Shown: piece by piece, positions 45,961-55,300 of the stretch
How the letters are laid out: each line of letters starts with the position of its first letter
Position numbering within the stretch: the stretch's first letter is position 1
NCBI GenBank assembly: GCA_020849895.1
Contig: JADZFN010000007.1
Location: forward strand, 1 to 64,000
Source: Verrucomicrobiia bacterium
GTDB lineage: Bacteria > Verrucomicrobiota > Verrucomicrobiia > JABWAM01
DNA length: 64,000 nucleotides
Direction of reading: 5' to 3'
The notes under the pieces: model-generated
Told to the model about the DNA's origin: nothing
Database searches by the model: none
What the model saw: the letters and a program-made list of their open reading frames with translations, nothing else
Made by a program: the position numbers and the translations under genes

Positions 45961-46101
45961 ATGAAACGCACTTACCAACCCTCCAAGAGGGTGAGGCGGC
46001 GCAGCCACGGTTTTTTGAATCGAACGCGCACCAAGTCGGGGCGGGCCATCTTGAGCCGCCGCCGGCGCAAAGGGCGCAAGCGCTTGACGCCCAAAATGTA
46101 A
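45961..46101 (+). CDS. rpmH: 50S ribosomal protein L34
   Basis: A 46-residue protein: [20 protein letters not shown], then [20 protein letters not shown] and a final RLTPKM. This is a complete match to the L34 pattern ([22 protein letters not shown]...GRxVLxxRRxKGRxxL). It is the first gene of the conserved rpmH-rnpA-yidD-yidC-jag run. No ribosome-binding site is visible in the few bases between the promoter and the ATG. Confidence 0.98.
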   Translation: MKRTYQPSKRVRRRSHGFLNRTRTKSGRAILSRRRRKGRKRLTPKM

Positions 46102-46129
46102 CCCCGGCGGCCGGGAGAGGGAAGCGGAC

Positions 46130-46498
46130 ATGGCGCGTCATGGCCAAAGCCTGCCACGCACCTCGCGCATTCGCCAAGGCGCGGAAATCCGACGGATCCT
46201 CAAGAACGGCCGCCGATTCACCGGAGCACACCTCACCCTGATCTGCCTGACCACGCCCGAAGCCGGAGGCGCCACGCGCGCGGGGTTTTTATCCCCTCGT
46301 CGCCTCGGCCCGGCGACGGCGCGAAACCGAGCCCGGCGGCGGCTGCGCGAGCTGTTCCGCACCCATCGCGCCGCCCTGCGAGCTTCTCCTCAAATCCTGT
46401 TCATGGGACGACCTTCCACCGCCACGGCATCTTTCGAAGCCCTTCGGGCCGACTTTTTTCGCCTGTGTCGGACGGCGCGTCTCCTGCCTGACGCGTGA
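46130..46498 (+). CDS. rnpA: Ribonuclease P protein component
   Basis: A 122-residue basic protein. [20 protein letters not shown] at the N-terminus and the RNA-binding signature [16 protein letters not shown] (the RNR motif) identify the RNase P protein, which supports the catalytic RNA in trimming tRNA 5' leaders. It starts 28 bases after rpmH and its stop overlaps the yidD GTG by 4 bases. Confidence 0.95.
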   Translation: MARHGQSLPRTSRIRQGAEIRRILKNGRRFTGAHLTLICLTTPEAGGATRAGFLSPRRLGPATARNRARRRLRELFRTHRAALRASPQILFMGRPSTATASFEALRADFFRLCRTARLLPDA

Positions 46499-46791
46499 TC
46501 CGCAAGCCGCTTCTTTTTCTCATCCGCTTCTATCAGGTTGCGCTCTCGCCCTATCTTGGGCGCTGGTGCCGTTTCGAGCCTTCCTGCAGCGAATATGCCC
46601 GCCAGGCCCTCGCGGTTCACGGCGTTGGGCGCGGGGCGCGGCTGGCCGTCTACCGGCTGGCGCGCTGCCATCCGTTTTGCCGGGGAGGGCACGATCCCGT
46701 GCCGCCCGCATCGCCGCCGGCGAATCCCTTTTCGCCGCACGCCGCCGGCTCGCCGAACCGAGGGCCTGCCGCGACTTCGGCCGCCTCCTGA
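46495..46791 (+). CDS. yidD: Membrane protein insertion efficiency factor YidD
   Basis: A 98-residue protein from a GTG overlapping the rnpA stop. [36 protein letters not shown] and [15 protein letters not shown] are the full YidD signature with the conserved Cys residues. It is a small membrane-associated protein that helps YidC insert proteins. The C-terminal about 25 residues ([15 protein letters not shown]) are a low-complexity extension. Confidence 0.95.
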   Translation: MIRKPLLFLIRFYQVALSPYLGRWCRFEPSCSEYARQALAVHGVGRGARLAVYRLARCHPFCRGGHDPVPPASPPANPFSPHAAGSPNRGPAATSAAS

Positions 46792-46797
46792 AATCCC

Positions 46798-48522
46798 ATG
46801 GACCGCAAGACGCTTCCGCTCATCGTTCTCTGCATCGCGCTGATCATCTTTTGGCAGCCGATTCTGAACATGATCTTCGGCCCTTCGCCCGAGAGGCCCG
46901 CCCCACCGTCCACCAACCAGGTTGCCGCGGCGGCGTCGGTCGCTTCGGGAGAAACGTTTGCGCCCCCCGCGTCCGCCGCCGCGAGCCTCGCGCCCGCTTT
47001 CACGAATGCCGCCCCTTCGAGGAAAACGATCCTCGTCGAAAACGAGGTCCTTTCCGCGGAAATGCTTTCCGACGGCGGCGGCATCGGGCGCATCACGCTC
47101 AAGAAGTTTTCCCAAAGCGGCATCCCTGAAGACCCCATGCGCGTGATCCTCAACGCGGAATCGCCGCTGCCGGTGCTTTCCGTGGCGGTGGGCGATGCGG
47201 ACTTCCGCGCGGCGTATGAGGCCCGCGCCGTCGCCGACGGCGCGAGTTTCGTTTTCCGTTCTGCGAGCGGCCTGCGCATCGCGAAGGAGTTCCGTCTTGG
47301 GAAAGATTACCTCTTCGATGCGGCGGTCACCCTGACGAACGAAGGGAAGACTCCGCTCAAGGGGCAGTCGCTGCGCATCGGCGTCGGGCTCGCCTCCTCC
47401 GGGCCGGTCAAGGCCGGCCTGCCCTACGTGGCCGCCACGGCGTTCAGCGGCGCCAAGGCGCGCCACGAGGTCCTTGCGGCCTTGCAAAAATTCGTCGCGA
47501 AACAGCATCGCCCGTGGGAGCTGGCGCAGCCGATCGAATGGGGGGCGGTGCGGAACCAGTATTTCGCGGTGATCGTGACGCCACCCGCGCCGTTCGCCGC
47601 CTTCTCGGCCGAGCCGCACGCGCTGGCGGAACCTCCGCCTCCCGGCGAAAAACCCGCGGAAGGCGTCCTCGCGGCCATGGCTTCGGCGCCGTTCGATCTC
47701 GCGGCGGGCGCCTCGACGAACCTCGCCTTCCGTGTTTATGCGGGGCCGAAGGAATACCGCCGCCTCGCTGCGCTCGGTCAACGCCAGGATCAGGTGCTGG
47801 ACCTGGGCATGTTCGAGATCATCTCGCGAGCGCTCCTGTGGCTCATGGACATTTTCCACGGCGTCTTCCGCAACTGGGGCGTGGCGATCATCGGGGTGAC
47901 CGTCGTCATCAAGATCCTTTTCTGGCCGCTCACGGCAATCAGCACGCGGAGCATGAAGCAGATGCAGGCGCTGGCGCCGAAAATCAGCGCGCTCAAGGAA
48001 AAGCACAAAGACGACGCGAAGAAAATGAACGAGGAGATGATGAAGCTCTATCGGGACTACAAGGTGAACCCGATGGCGGGCTGCCTCCCGATGCTCATCC
48101 AGATCCCGATCTTTTTCGCTTTCTACAACCTGCTCCGCGCCTCGATCGAGCTTCGCGGCGCGCCGTTCCTCTGGATTCACGACCTTTCGGCGGCCGACAC
48201 CATCGCCCATCTCCCCGGCCTCGATTTCCCGGTCAACCTCATGCCGCTCATCATGGCCGTGACGATGATCTGGCAGACCAAGATGACCCCCCAGACGCCC
48301 AACGCCGACCCGAGCATGAAGATGATGATGTGGATGATGCCGGCGATGTTCCTTTTCTTCTGTTACAGCTTTTCCTCGGGGCTGTCCCTCTATTGGACGG
48401 TCCAGAACCTCCTCACGATCCTTCAGACCTGGCTCACCCGGGATAAACCCGTGGCGCCGCCCACGCGCGCGAAACCGCGCCGCGGGTTTTCGTTTATCCG
48501 CCAGGATCACCCGAGGGGCTGA
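46798..48522 (+). CDS. yidC: Membrane protein insertase YidC
   Basis: A 574-residue protein starting MDRKTLPLIVLCIALIIFWQ (first membrane segment). The large periplasmic P1 domain spans about 55-340 (IGRITLKKFSQSGIPEDPMR, LRIAKEFRLGKDYLFDAAVT). The insertase core follows: NWGVAIIGVTVVIKILFWPL, MQALAPKISALKEKHKDD, and YKVNPMAGCLPMLIQIPIFF, with the membrane Arg in YNLLRASIEL. It inserts and folds proteins in the inner membrane, with or without SecYEG. Gram-negative-type length. Confidence 0.97.
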   Translation: MDRKTLPLIVLCIALIIFWQPILNMIFGPSPERPAPPSTNQVAAAASVASGETFAPPASAAASLAPAFTNAAPSRKTILVENEVLSAEMLSDGGGIGRITLKKFSQSGIPEDPMRVILNAESPLPVLSVAVGDADFRAAYEARAVADGASFVFRSASGLRIAKEFRLGKDYLFDAAVTLTNEGKTPLKGQSLRIGVGLASSGPVKAGLPYVAATAFSGAKARHEVLAALQKFVAKQHRPWELAQPIEWGAVRNQYFAVIVTPPAPFAAFSAEPHALAEPPPPGEKPAEGVLAAMASAPFDLAAGASTNLAFRVYAGPKEYRRLAALGQRQDQVLDLGMFEIISRALLWLMDIFHGVFRNWGVAIIGVTVVIKILFWPLTAISTRSMKQMQALAPKISALKEKHKDDAKKMNEEMMKLYRDYKVNPMAGCLPMLIQIPIFFAFYNLLRASIELRGAPFLWIHDLSAADTIAHLPGLDFPVNLMPLIMAVTMIWQTKMTPQTPNADPSMKMMMWMMPAMFLFFCYSFSSGLSLYWTVQNLLTILQTWLTRDKPVAPPTRAKPRRGFSFIRQDHPRG

Positions 48523-48539
48523 ACGCCTCTCCTTCCCCC

Positions 48540-49073
48540 ATGACTGAAGCCCTTCCTTCCTCGCCTCCCCCGTCGTCGGGGAACGGCGAACCTCCCGCAG
48601 ACCTCTCCGCGATCGCCGCCCGCACCGAGGAAATCGCCTCGGCGCTCCTCGCGCGCCTCGGTTTCGAGGCGCGCCTCGCCGCGTCCGTCGGGTCGAACGA
48701 AATCCGCCTCCGCCTCCTCGTCGAGGAGCCCGCCCGCCTCATCGGACGACGCGGAGCGATGATCAACGACCTGCAATTCCTCATGAGCCGCATCCTTCAA
48801 CGCCTGTTCAAGGAGATGCCCCGCCTCTATCTGGACGTCGTCGCGCCCGAGGCGCCGCCTCCTCCGCAGATCAGCGAACGCCTCCAGGACTTCGCCGAAC
48901 GGGTGCGCCGCTGGGGGGACCCCGTGGACCTCGGCGCGCTCGACGCCACCGAGCGCCAAGCCGCGGTGGACGCCTTCGCCCGCGATCGCGAGCTCGAGGT
49001 GGTCCCCGCCGCCGCCGCGCCGAACGCCGCCGGCCTCCAGCCGATGCGCCTTCAGCTTCGCAGCAGCCGCTGA
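48540..49073 (+). CDS. Jag-like KH-domain RNA-binding protein
   Basis: A 177-residue protein 17 bases after yidC, the normal place of jag. The KH domain carries the GxxG loop as LIGRRGAMINDLQFLMSRIL (about 75-95) and is preceded by a Jag-like helix-strand unit (LLARLGFEARLAASVGSNEI). The R3H part is weak: LDATERQAAVDAFARDRE keeps Arg but lacks the His expected three or four residues later, so single-strand binding by that part is doubtful. The function of Jag is RNA binding linked to cell-envelope growth in other bacteria. Its 3' end overlaps the DUF309 gene (opposite strand) by 22 bases. Confidence 0.85.
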   Translation: MTEALPSSPPPSSGNGEPPADLSAIAARTEEIASALLARLGFEARLAASVGSNEIRLRLLVEEPARLIGRRGAMINDLQFLMSRILQRLFKEMPRLYLDVVAPEAPPPPQISERLQDFAERVRRWGDPVDLGALDATERQAAVDAFARDRELEVVPAAAAPNAAGLQPMRLQLRSSR

Positions 49074-49504
49074 TCGGTGTCGTACCGCAAAACGCCGCCA
49101 TCCGCAGGCGCAAGGCGGATCGTCGGCCGCTCGGGCGAAACGCAGATCTCCGACGGCGCTTCGCCGGATTCGATCCGCCGGACCCAGTCCCCGAGACGCC
49201 TCAACAAGGCCGTCACGTCCAGCCTTTCGCGTTCGGGGGCATACGGCGCGAGATGCTTTTCCGCGAGGCGCAGCAGGCGAAGCGCGGGGCCGCTTCGAGA
49301 CTTCGAAAGATGAACGAACGCCCCCGCGATCTGAATCAGCCCTTTGTAGAAGCCCACGATCTCCTCCGTGCTCCGCAGCCAGAGCGATTCGAGGACTTCG
49401 TGGGCTTCAAAATACCGCCCCTGATTGAACTCTTCGAAAAAGGCGAGATACCGCGCGTCCATGCCGTTCGGATCCGGCGCGGCCTGGAGATCGAGCGGAC
49501 TCAC
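49052..49504 (-). CDS. DUF309 family protein
   Basis: A 150-residue helical protein. LAFFEEFNQGRYFEAHEVLE, then SLWLRSTEEIVGFYKGLIQI and AGAFVHLSKSRSGPALRLLR, are the characteristic DUF309 pattern (FNxGxYFExHExLE...W, GLIQxAxAxxH). The fold is a small helical bundle of unknown function. The ATG overlaps the stop of the alpha-CTD/sigma-4 gene by 4 bases, so the two are coupled. Both sit after cysteine desulfurase on the same strand. Confidence 0.9.
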   Translation of the reverse strand: MSPLDLQAAPDPNGMDARYLAFFEEFNQGRYFEAHEVLESLWLRSTEEIVGFYKGLIQIAGAFVHLSKSRSGPALRLLRLAEKHLAPYAPERERLDVTALLRRLGDWVRRIESGEAPSEICVSPERPTIRLAPADGGVLRYDTDQRLLRS

Positions 49505-50817
49505 GCGAACACATCCTTCTTCGGGAAAGGAGGCGCCTCATCGTCGCTTTCCTGGCCGCTCCCCCACCGCCGCCATGCGCGACGTCCGCCCGTCAGCGTC
49601 GGATTTTCGGGATCGGAAAAGTCCGTTTCGAATCCCACCGCGTGCTTGATGGCCTGAAGCAAAGCCGCGGAGGTGCAGGCGAAACCGTTTTCCTCCCGAA
49701 GCCCCGTCAGCACCGCCGCGAACGGGGTGGGCGCGGGATGCACGCGCACCCAGTGCGCGAGCGTCTGCAAGATCGCCTCGGATTCCCGGGCGCGATGGGC
49801 GGCGGGCTCGGGCCCCTCGGCCCAAACCGGCATGCGCGGACTGATCATCTCGATCAGGCGCGCGTAAAACGCCAATCCATGGCGGCGTTTGGCCGCGACG
49901 GGACCGAGGCGTTCCTTCAAAAGCGCCGGCGTCAGCGGCATGACTTTGGCGAGCAGCTCGTCGGCCATTTCGTTGAGCGTGGCGACCATCGGCGGCCCGC
50001 CGAACCGGAGCGCCTCGCCGGCCAACAGATTCACGATCTGGCGCACCCGCTCGCGCGTCAGTTTTATTTTTTCCCCGATCCGCATGAGCGTCCAGGGCGC
50101 ATCGGTGGCGCCGAGCCGGCGGCAGAGGATCTCCCGCCGAGGCTCGGAAAGGCGGTCCACATAGTCGTCAATGCGCGTCACGAGATAAAGGCACGGACTC
50201 ATGCCGGCGGCCTCCCGGGATTTTCCGAACTCTCCTCGCTGGATGCGTCCGAGAAGCTCCCGGATTTCCGCGGCGGTGCGCACTCCGCAATCGGGTGTCG
50301 CGCGCAATACCGAAAGATCCATGCCGTGCAGATCGCCCAATTTTTCCATCTTCAACCGCGTGAGAACATGGTCGAGCCGCAACGAAATCGGAAGCTGCTT
50401 CAGAGGCCAATCGCGCACCGCCTCCGGCACGGAAAGAGGTTTGTGGGCGGAGGCGTCGCTCCGTGACGTTTTGAGGATGGCGTCTTTGGCGAAATAAGGC
50501 GACAGCACGCGGAAAATCTCCGACGCGCTTTTGAAGCCGCAGTTATGCGCGTCCCGGATGCGGGAGACGGGTGTGTTGTGCAGATCGCCCAGAGTCTTCA
50601 CCAGATTGGCAACCAGAATGTTTCGCGCGCGTGTCGAAAACGGCAGCGAAGAAAGGGGGCGCGCGTGATGCTCGGGATCAATTTGAAAATTGGACGAGTC
50701 GTCGTTGGCGGAAACACGCGTCCGCCGCGCGCGCGTTGCGGATTGGACGGAAGCTTCAGGCGAGGGGTCCTGATCGGCCGTGGGAGGAGGTGAAGAAGGA
50801 GATTCCATGAAGTTCAT
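49501..50817 (-). CDS. Regulator with two RNA-polymerase alpha-CTD-like domains and a sigma region 4
   Basis: A 438-residue protein. Residues 57-107 (LPFSTRARNILVANLVKTLG, then GFKSASEIFRVL) and 140-192 (LPISLRLDHVLTRLKMEKLG, then GVRTAAEIRELL) each match the helix-hairpin-helix fold of the alpha subunit C-terminal domain (LSVRAxNxLKxxxIxTxGDL...GxxSxxEIxxxL). Residues 215-270 (LSEPRREILCRRLG, LMRIGEKIKLTRERVRQIVN) match sigma region 4 with the RERVRQI recognition helix. The last 160 residues are helical and unassigned. There are no catalytic RNA polymerase parts. It may bind UP-element and -35 DNA together, as an activator or decoy. Co-transcribed with a DUF309 gene. Confidence 0.8.
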   Translation of the reverse strand: MNFMESPSSPPPTADQDPSPEASVQSATRARRTRVSANDDSSNFQIDPEHHARPLSSLPFSTRARNILVANLVKTLGDLHNTPVSRIRDAHNCGFKSASEIFRVLSPYFAKDAILKTSRSDASAHKPLSVPEAVRDWPLKQLPISLRLDHVLTRLKMEKLGDLHGMDLSVLRATPDCGVRTAAEIRELLGRIQRGEFGKSREAAGMSPCLYLVTRIDDYVDRLSEPRREILCRRLGATDAPWTLMRIGEKIKLTRERVRQIVNLLAGEALRFGGPPMVATLNEMADELLAKVMPLTPALLKERLGPVAAKRRHGLAFYARLIEMISPRMPVWAEGPEPAAHRARESEAILQTLAHWVRVHPAPTPFAAVLTGLREENGFACTSAALLQAIKHAVGFETDFSDPENPTLTGGRRAWRRWGSGQESDDEAPPFPKKDVFA

Positions 50818-50918
50818 TGAAGGCTAGAGTTTTTTTGTTTTTTGTCAATAAAAACACCTTGACCTTGATGCGCGAGGAAGCGATCCGCAGGGATTCGGCG
50901 TCCGGTTCCGCGAGCGGA

Positions 50919-52181
50919 TCACGCGGTCGCAACTTCCGATTCGGATTCGTGCGACTGTTCCTGCTCGAATCGGGCGCGGGCGGCTTCCACATCGTACTTT
51001 TCGTTGTCGCGATGGCCGTGGTGCAGCGGCGAAATCTCGCGCAGGCGTTGGATGATCCCCGGAAGGATTTCCAGCACGCGATCCACGTCGCGGTCCGTAT
51101 TGTCCACGGACAAGCTGAAACGCACCGCGCCGCGCGCGCGCGCCGGCGTCAGTCCCATCGCTTTGAGGACGTGGGAGGGATCAAGCGAGCCCGTGGTGCA
51201 GGCCGAACCACTGGAGGCGCAAATGTCGGCCTTGTCGAGGAGGAGCAGCACGGCTTCGGCTTCGACGAAATCGAAGGCGACATTCGTGGTGTTGGGAAGG
51301 CGGAGGTCGCGGTGGCCGTTGACATAGACGTCCGGAATGCGAGCGAGGATCTCGTTTTCGAGACGATCGCGAAGCGCGCGAACCCGGGTGTTTTTCTCGG
51401 TCATTTGCGCGCCGGCGAGTTCGCAGGCGCGTCCAAAACCGACGATGGACGCCACGTTTTCGGTGCCGCCCCGCTTGCCGCGTTCCTGATGTCCGCCGAC
51501 GAGGGTCGGCGCGAAACGCGTGCGGCGGCGCAGATAAAGCGCGCCGACGCCCTTGGGAGCATGAAGCTTGTGGCCGACCAGGGAAAGCATATCCACCTGG
51601 TTCGTTTTGAGATGGATGGGAATCTTGCTGATGGCCTGGACGGCGTCCGTGTGGAAAAGGACCCCTCGGCGTTTGCAGAGGGCGGCGATTTCCTCGACGG
51701 GGAAGATGACACCGGTCTCGTTGTTCGCCCACATCACGCTGCATACGGCGGTGCGGTCGTCCACCGCCTTCGCCACCTCGGCGACGTCGAGCGTGCCATC
51801 GCTGCGAACCGGAAGAAAAACCACCTCGATGCCCTTCTTTTGAAGCCTTTCACACGGATTGATGATCGCGGAATGTTCGACCGCGGTGGTCACGACCTTT
51901 TTCTTGCCGGTGACTTCCAGGGCGGAGTTGATCGCGGCGTTGTTGCTTTCGGTGCCGCACGAGGTGAAGATGATCTCTTTCGGGTCGGCGCCAAGGAGCG
52001 CGGCGATTTTCTCGCGCGCTTCTTCGACTCCCGCGTGAACCTGGCTGCCGAAACGATAGGCGCTCGAGGGGTTGCCCCAGAATTCGGTGAGAAAAGGCTT
52101 CATCGCCTCGAACACCTCCGGCGCGACCGCCGTTGTGGCGTTGTTGTCGAGATAAACGAGGTCTTTCGGCGACAATTTCAT
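50919..52181 (-). CDS. Cysteine desulfurase (NifS/IscS class)
   Basis: A 420-residue PLP enzyme starting MKLSPKDLVYLDNNATTAVA. It takes sulfur from cysteine for Fe-S clusters and thio-modification. His103 in AVEHSAI stacks on PLP, Lys205 in LSLVGHKLHAPKG forms the Schiff base, and the persulfide Cys328 sits in SSGSACTTG. This is the class I (NifS/IscS) form by loop length. The C-terminal about 30 residues (DNEKYDVEAARARFEQEQ) are an extra charged tail. No iscU or nifU is adjacent. A promoter is visible at 52207-52235. It is followed after 101 bases by the alpha-CTD/sigma-4 gene. Confidence 0.95.
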   Translation of the reverse strand: MKLSPKDLVYLDNNATTAVAPEVFEAMKPFLTEFWGNPSSAYRFGSQVHAGVEEAREKIAALLGADPKEIIFTSCGTESNNAAINSALEVTGKKKVVTTAVEHSAIINPCERLQKKGIEVVFLPVRSDGTLDVAEVAKAVDDRTAVCSVMWANNETGVIFPVEEIAALCKRRGVLFHTDAVQAISKIPIHLKTNQVDMLSLVGHKLHAPKGVGALYLRRRTRFAPTLVGGHQERGKRGGTENVASIVGFGRACELAGAQMTEKNTRVRALRDRLENEILARIPDVYVNGHRDLRLPNTTNVAFDFVEAEAVLLLLDKADICASSGSACTTGSLDPSHVLKAMGLTPARARGAVRFSLSVDNTDRDVDRVLEILPGIIQRLREISPLHHGHRDNEKYDVEAARARFEQEQSHESESEVATA

Positions 52182-52206
52182 AAGGCAACCTTCTTGAAAG
52201 CAGACC

Positions 52207-52235
52207 AAGCTAGTCCTTTTTCCAGACCGGTGCAA
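52207..52235 (-). promoter_or_regulatory. Sigma70-type promoter for the cysteine desulfurase gene
   Basis: On the minus strand TTGCAC (plus 52230-52235), a 17-base spacer and TAGCTT (plus 52207-52212). The predicted start is about 19 bases from the ATG, with AAGAAGG as the ribosome-binding site between them. Confidence 0.5.
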
Positions 52236-52373
52236 ATCTTCCTCGGTCGGCAAGGCTCGACAATCCGCTTCGCCGGTGGGCATAATGCGGCTCTCATGCG
52301 GCGAAATCCGCCTGGTCATCTCGCGCCTTCTGTTTCCGCGAACCCATCGTGCTTTCCTTTCCCCCGGCCCGCC

Positions 52374-55300
52374 ATGAAAACCTTCTTCGTTGCGATCTTT
52401 GGGTTCACGCTTTCGATGGCGTCCGCCCAACAAAAAATTCCCGACGCCCTCAAGCCCTGGGAAGATTGGGCGACGTGGGACGCGCCGCACCGCGGATGTC
52501 CCACCGCCTACAACGATCCGAACCGATGGTTCTGCGCCTGCCCGTCGGAGCTCTCCCTCCAGGTTGACGCGAAGGGGGGGCGTTTCGCCCTCGCGGCCAC
52601 CGCATTTCATCGCGCGTGGTTCGCCTTGCCGGGCGACGCCGACCTCTGGCCGCTCAACGTAAAATCCGACGGCCAACCCATCGCTGTGGTGGAAAAAAAC
52701 GGCCGGCCCAGCGTCCAACTCGAGCCGGGAGCGCATCGGCTTTCGGGCGAGTATCGCTGGGCCGAAATGCCGCGGAAAGTGCGCGTCCCTGCCGATTGCG
52801 GGATCGTCGCGCTTTCCGTCGAGGGGAAAGCGGTCGTCTCCTCCAGTTGGGATGGCGAAGGTTTTCTCTGGTTGAAGCGGGCGGTCGTCGAGGAGAGCAA
52901 CCGGGATTTTCTCGGCGTGAAGGTGTATCGCCTCCTCGAAGACGGCATCCCGATGTGGCTGCACACGATTCTCGAGCTGAGCGTGTCGGGCAAGAGTCGC
53001 GAAGTCGAGTTGGGCAACCCGCTCCCCGAAGGTTGGCGCCTCGCTTCCGTCGAAAGCCCCATCCCCATCGCCGTGGACGAGCTGGGGAACGCGAAGGCCC
53101 AGGTGCGCGCAGGCCAGTGGCTGGTGCGCCTGCGGGCTTTTCGCACGGAACCTTCGGCGGAGCTGAAACTCCAAAGCGGCGCGCGCCCCGCGGCGGATCG
53201 CGAGCTCGTCGCTTTCAAGGCCGACCCCGAGTTCCGCTTGATCGAGCTCCGCAACGCGCCTCCCGTGGACGCGAGCCAGACGACGTTCCCGCGGGAGTGG
53301 CGGCAGTTCCCCGTCTACCAGTGGGACCTCAGGACGCCGATCGCCCTTGTGGAAAAGATGCGCGGCTCGGGGCTGCAATCCCCGAAATCCCTTGCCAATA
53401 CGCGCGAGCTCTGGCTCGACGAACGCGGCGGTGGATACACCTATCGCGATCGCCTCAGCGGCCGGATGCAGAGTCTCTGGCGGCTCGATGCGCCGCTGCC
53501 GCTCCATCTCGGCAGCGTGAAGGCTGACGGGGAGGGCCTGCTCCTCACGCGCAACCCGAAGACCGGCACCACGGGGGTCGAGGTCCGCACGCGCAACCTC
53601 CAGCTCGAGGCGGTGGGCGTCTCCGATTCCGTGCGGAAAATTCCCGCGACCGGATGGAACGCCGACATGGACACGCTCGCGCTCACACTGAACCTGCCGC
53701 CGGGCTGGCGGCTGCTCGCGCTTTTCGGCGCTGAACACGTGGAGGGCGACTGGCTCACCTCGTGGACGCTGCTCGACCTCTTCCTCCTGCTCGTCTTCAG
53801 CCTCGCCGTCTACCGGCTCTGGGGGGTCCGCGCCGGGCTCCTCGCCTTTCTCGCCTTCGGTCTCACCTATCACGAGGCCGGCAGCCCGCGCTCCACGTGG
53901 CTTTTCCTCCTCGCGCCGCTTGCCCTGCTCCGCGTCGTTCCCGAGGGGAAAATGCGCAAGGTTCTCGTCGGCTGGAAATACCTGGCGCTGGTTGCGTTCG
54001 TTTTCGTTCTCGTCCCCTTTGCCTACCGCCAGATCCAGTCGGTGATCTATCCCCAGCTCGAAAGCGTCGGCGGCGGTCGCCTCCTGTCCGGCTTCGCACG
54101 CGGACGCGTCGCCACCATGGGGATGGAGGAGGGTTCCGCGAGTTCGGGAAGGGCGTCTGTCTCTGACGAAGTCGCCCCGGCCGCCCTCCCTGAAGCAGGG
54201 CCTTCTTCGCGCGAGCGCCTCAGCAAACGGCGTTCCGCCCCGTCGCTGTACGCGGCTTCCCCCATGCATCAACGCACGCGCGGCGACACGGAGGCGGGCA
54301 ATCTGAAACAGGAAGCCCAGGCGAAAATCCAGACGGGCCCCGGCATTCCCGACTGGCATTGGCGCGCGATTTCCTGCCACTGGAACGGACCGGTCGCCGC
54401 GAGCCAAAAGATCACTCCCGTGCTTCTTCCGCCTTTCGCGCGCAGGCTCGTGGTCCTTGCCGGACTCGGCCTGATCTTCGCGCTGCTCGCGCGGCTCCTG
54501 GAATTCCGCCGCATGCCGCGGCCTAAGGCCCCCCTGCGCTCTTCGGCGGCGGCAGGGCTCGTCGCGTTCGGGCTGGCTTTCGGCGCGGCGAACGCTTCGG
54601 CGCAGGGGTTTCCCGACGCGCAAACTCTCGAGACCCTCAAACAGCGCCTCCTCAAACCGGCCGACAGCTATCCGCACTGTGCCGACCTTTCTTCGGTCAG
54701 CCTCACGGTCAGTGACGATCGTCTGACTTACGAGGCGCGCGTGGACGCCGCGATCCAGACGGCGCTGCCCCTGCCGGGGCGTTTCCCCGCGTGGTCGCCC
54801 CTCCGCGTGGAAATGGACGGCAAGCCCGAAACCGCCGTGCGCCGCCAGGACGGCTACCTCTGGATCGTCGTCCCTGCCGGCGTCCACCGCGTGAAGGTCG
54901 AGGGGCTGCTCTCCGGCGCGCGCGATTGGGAATGGAACTTCCTCCTCAAACCGCGCGTCCTGACGATCGAGGCGCCGGGCTGGAACGTCACCGGGCTTCG
55001 CAAGGACGGCGCTCCCGAGGCGCAAGTGTTCTTTTCGCGCAAACAGGCCGGCGGCGACCGTCAGGACGCCGCCTACGACCGCCGCGAGTTTCATGCGCTC
55101 GTCGTCGTGGACCGCACGCTCGAGATCGGCCTCACCTGGAAGGTTCGCACCCGGGTGACGCGTCTCGCTGCGCCGGGCAAAGCGGTCGCGTTCCAAGTGC
55201 CGCTCCTTGCCGGCGAACAAGTCCTCACCGCGAACCTTTCGATTCGCGACAATGCCGCCGAGGTGCGTCTCGCCGCGAACCAGCGGGAGTTCACCTGGGA

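Noticed and set aside
50817..52373. N-terminal extension of the giant membrane protein frame across the desulfurase gene
   Set aside because: The stretch is antisense to a well-supported cysteine desulfurase, and a signal peptide begins at 52374.
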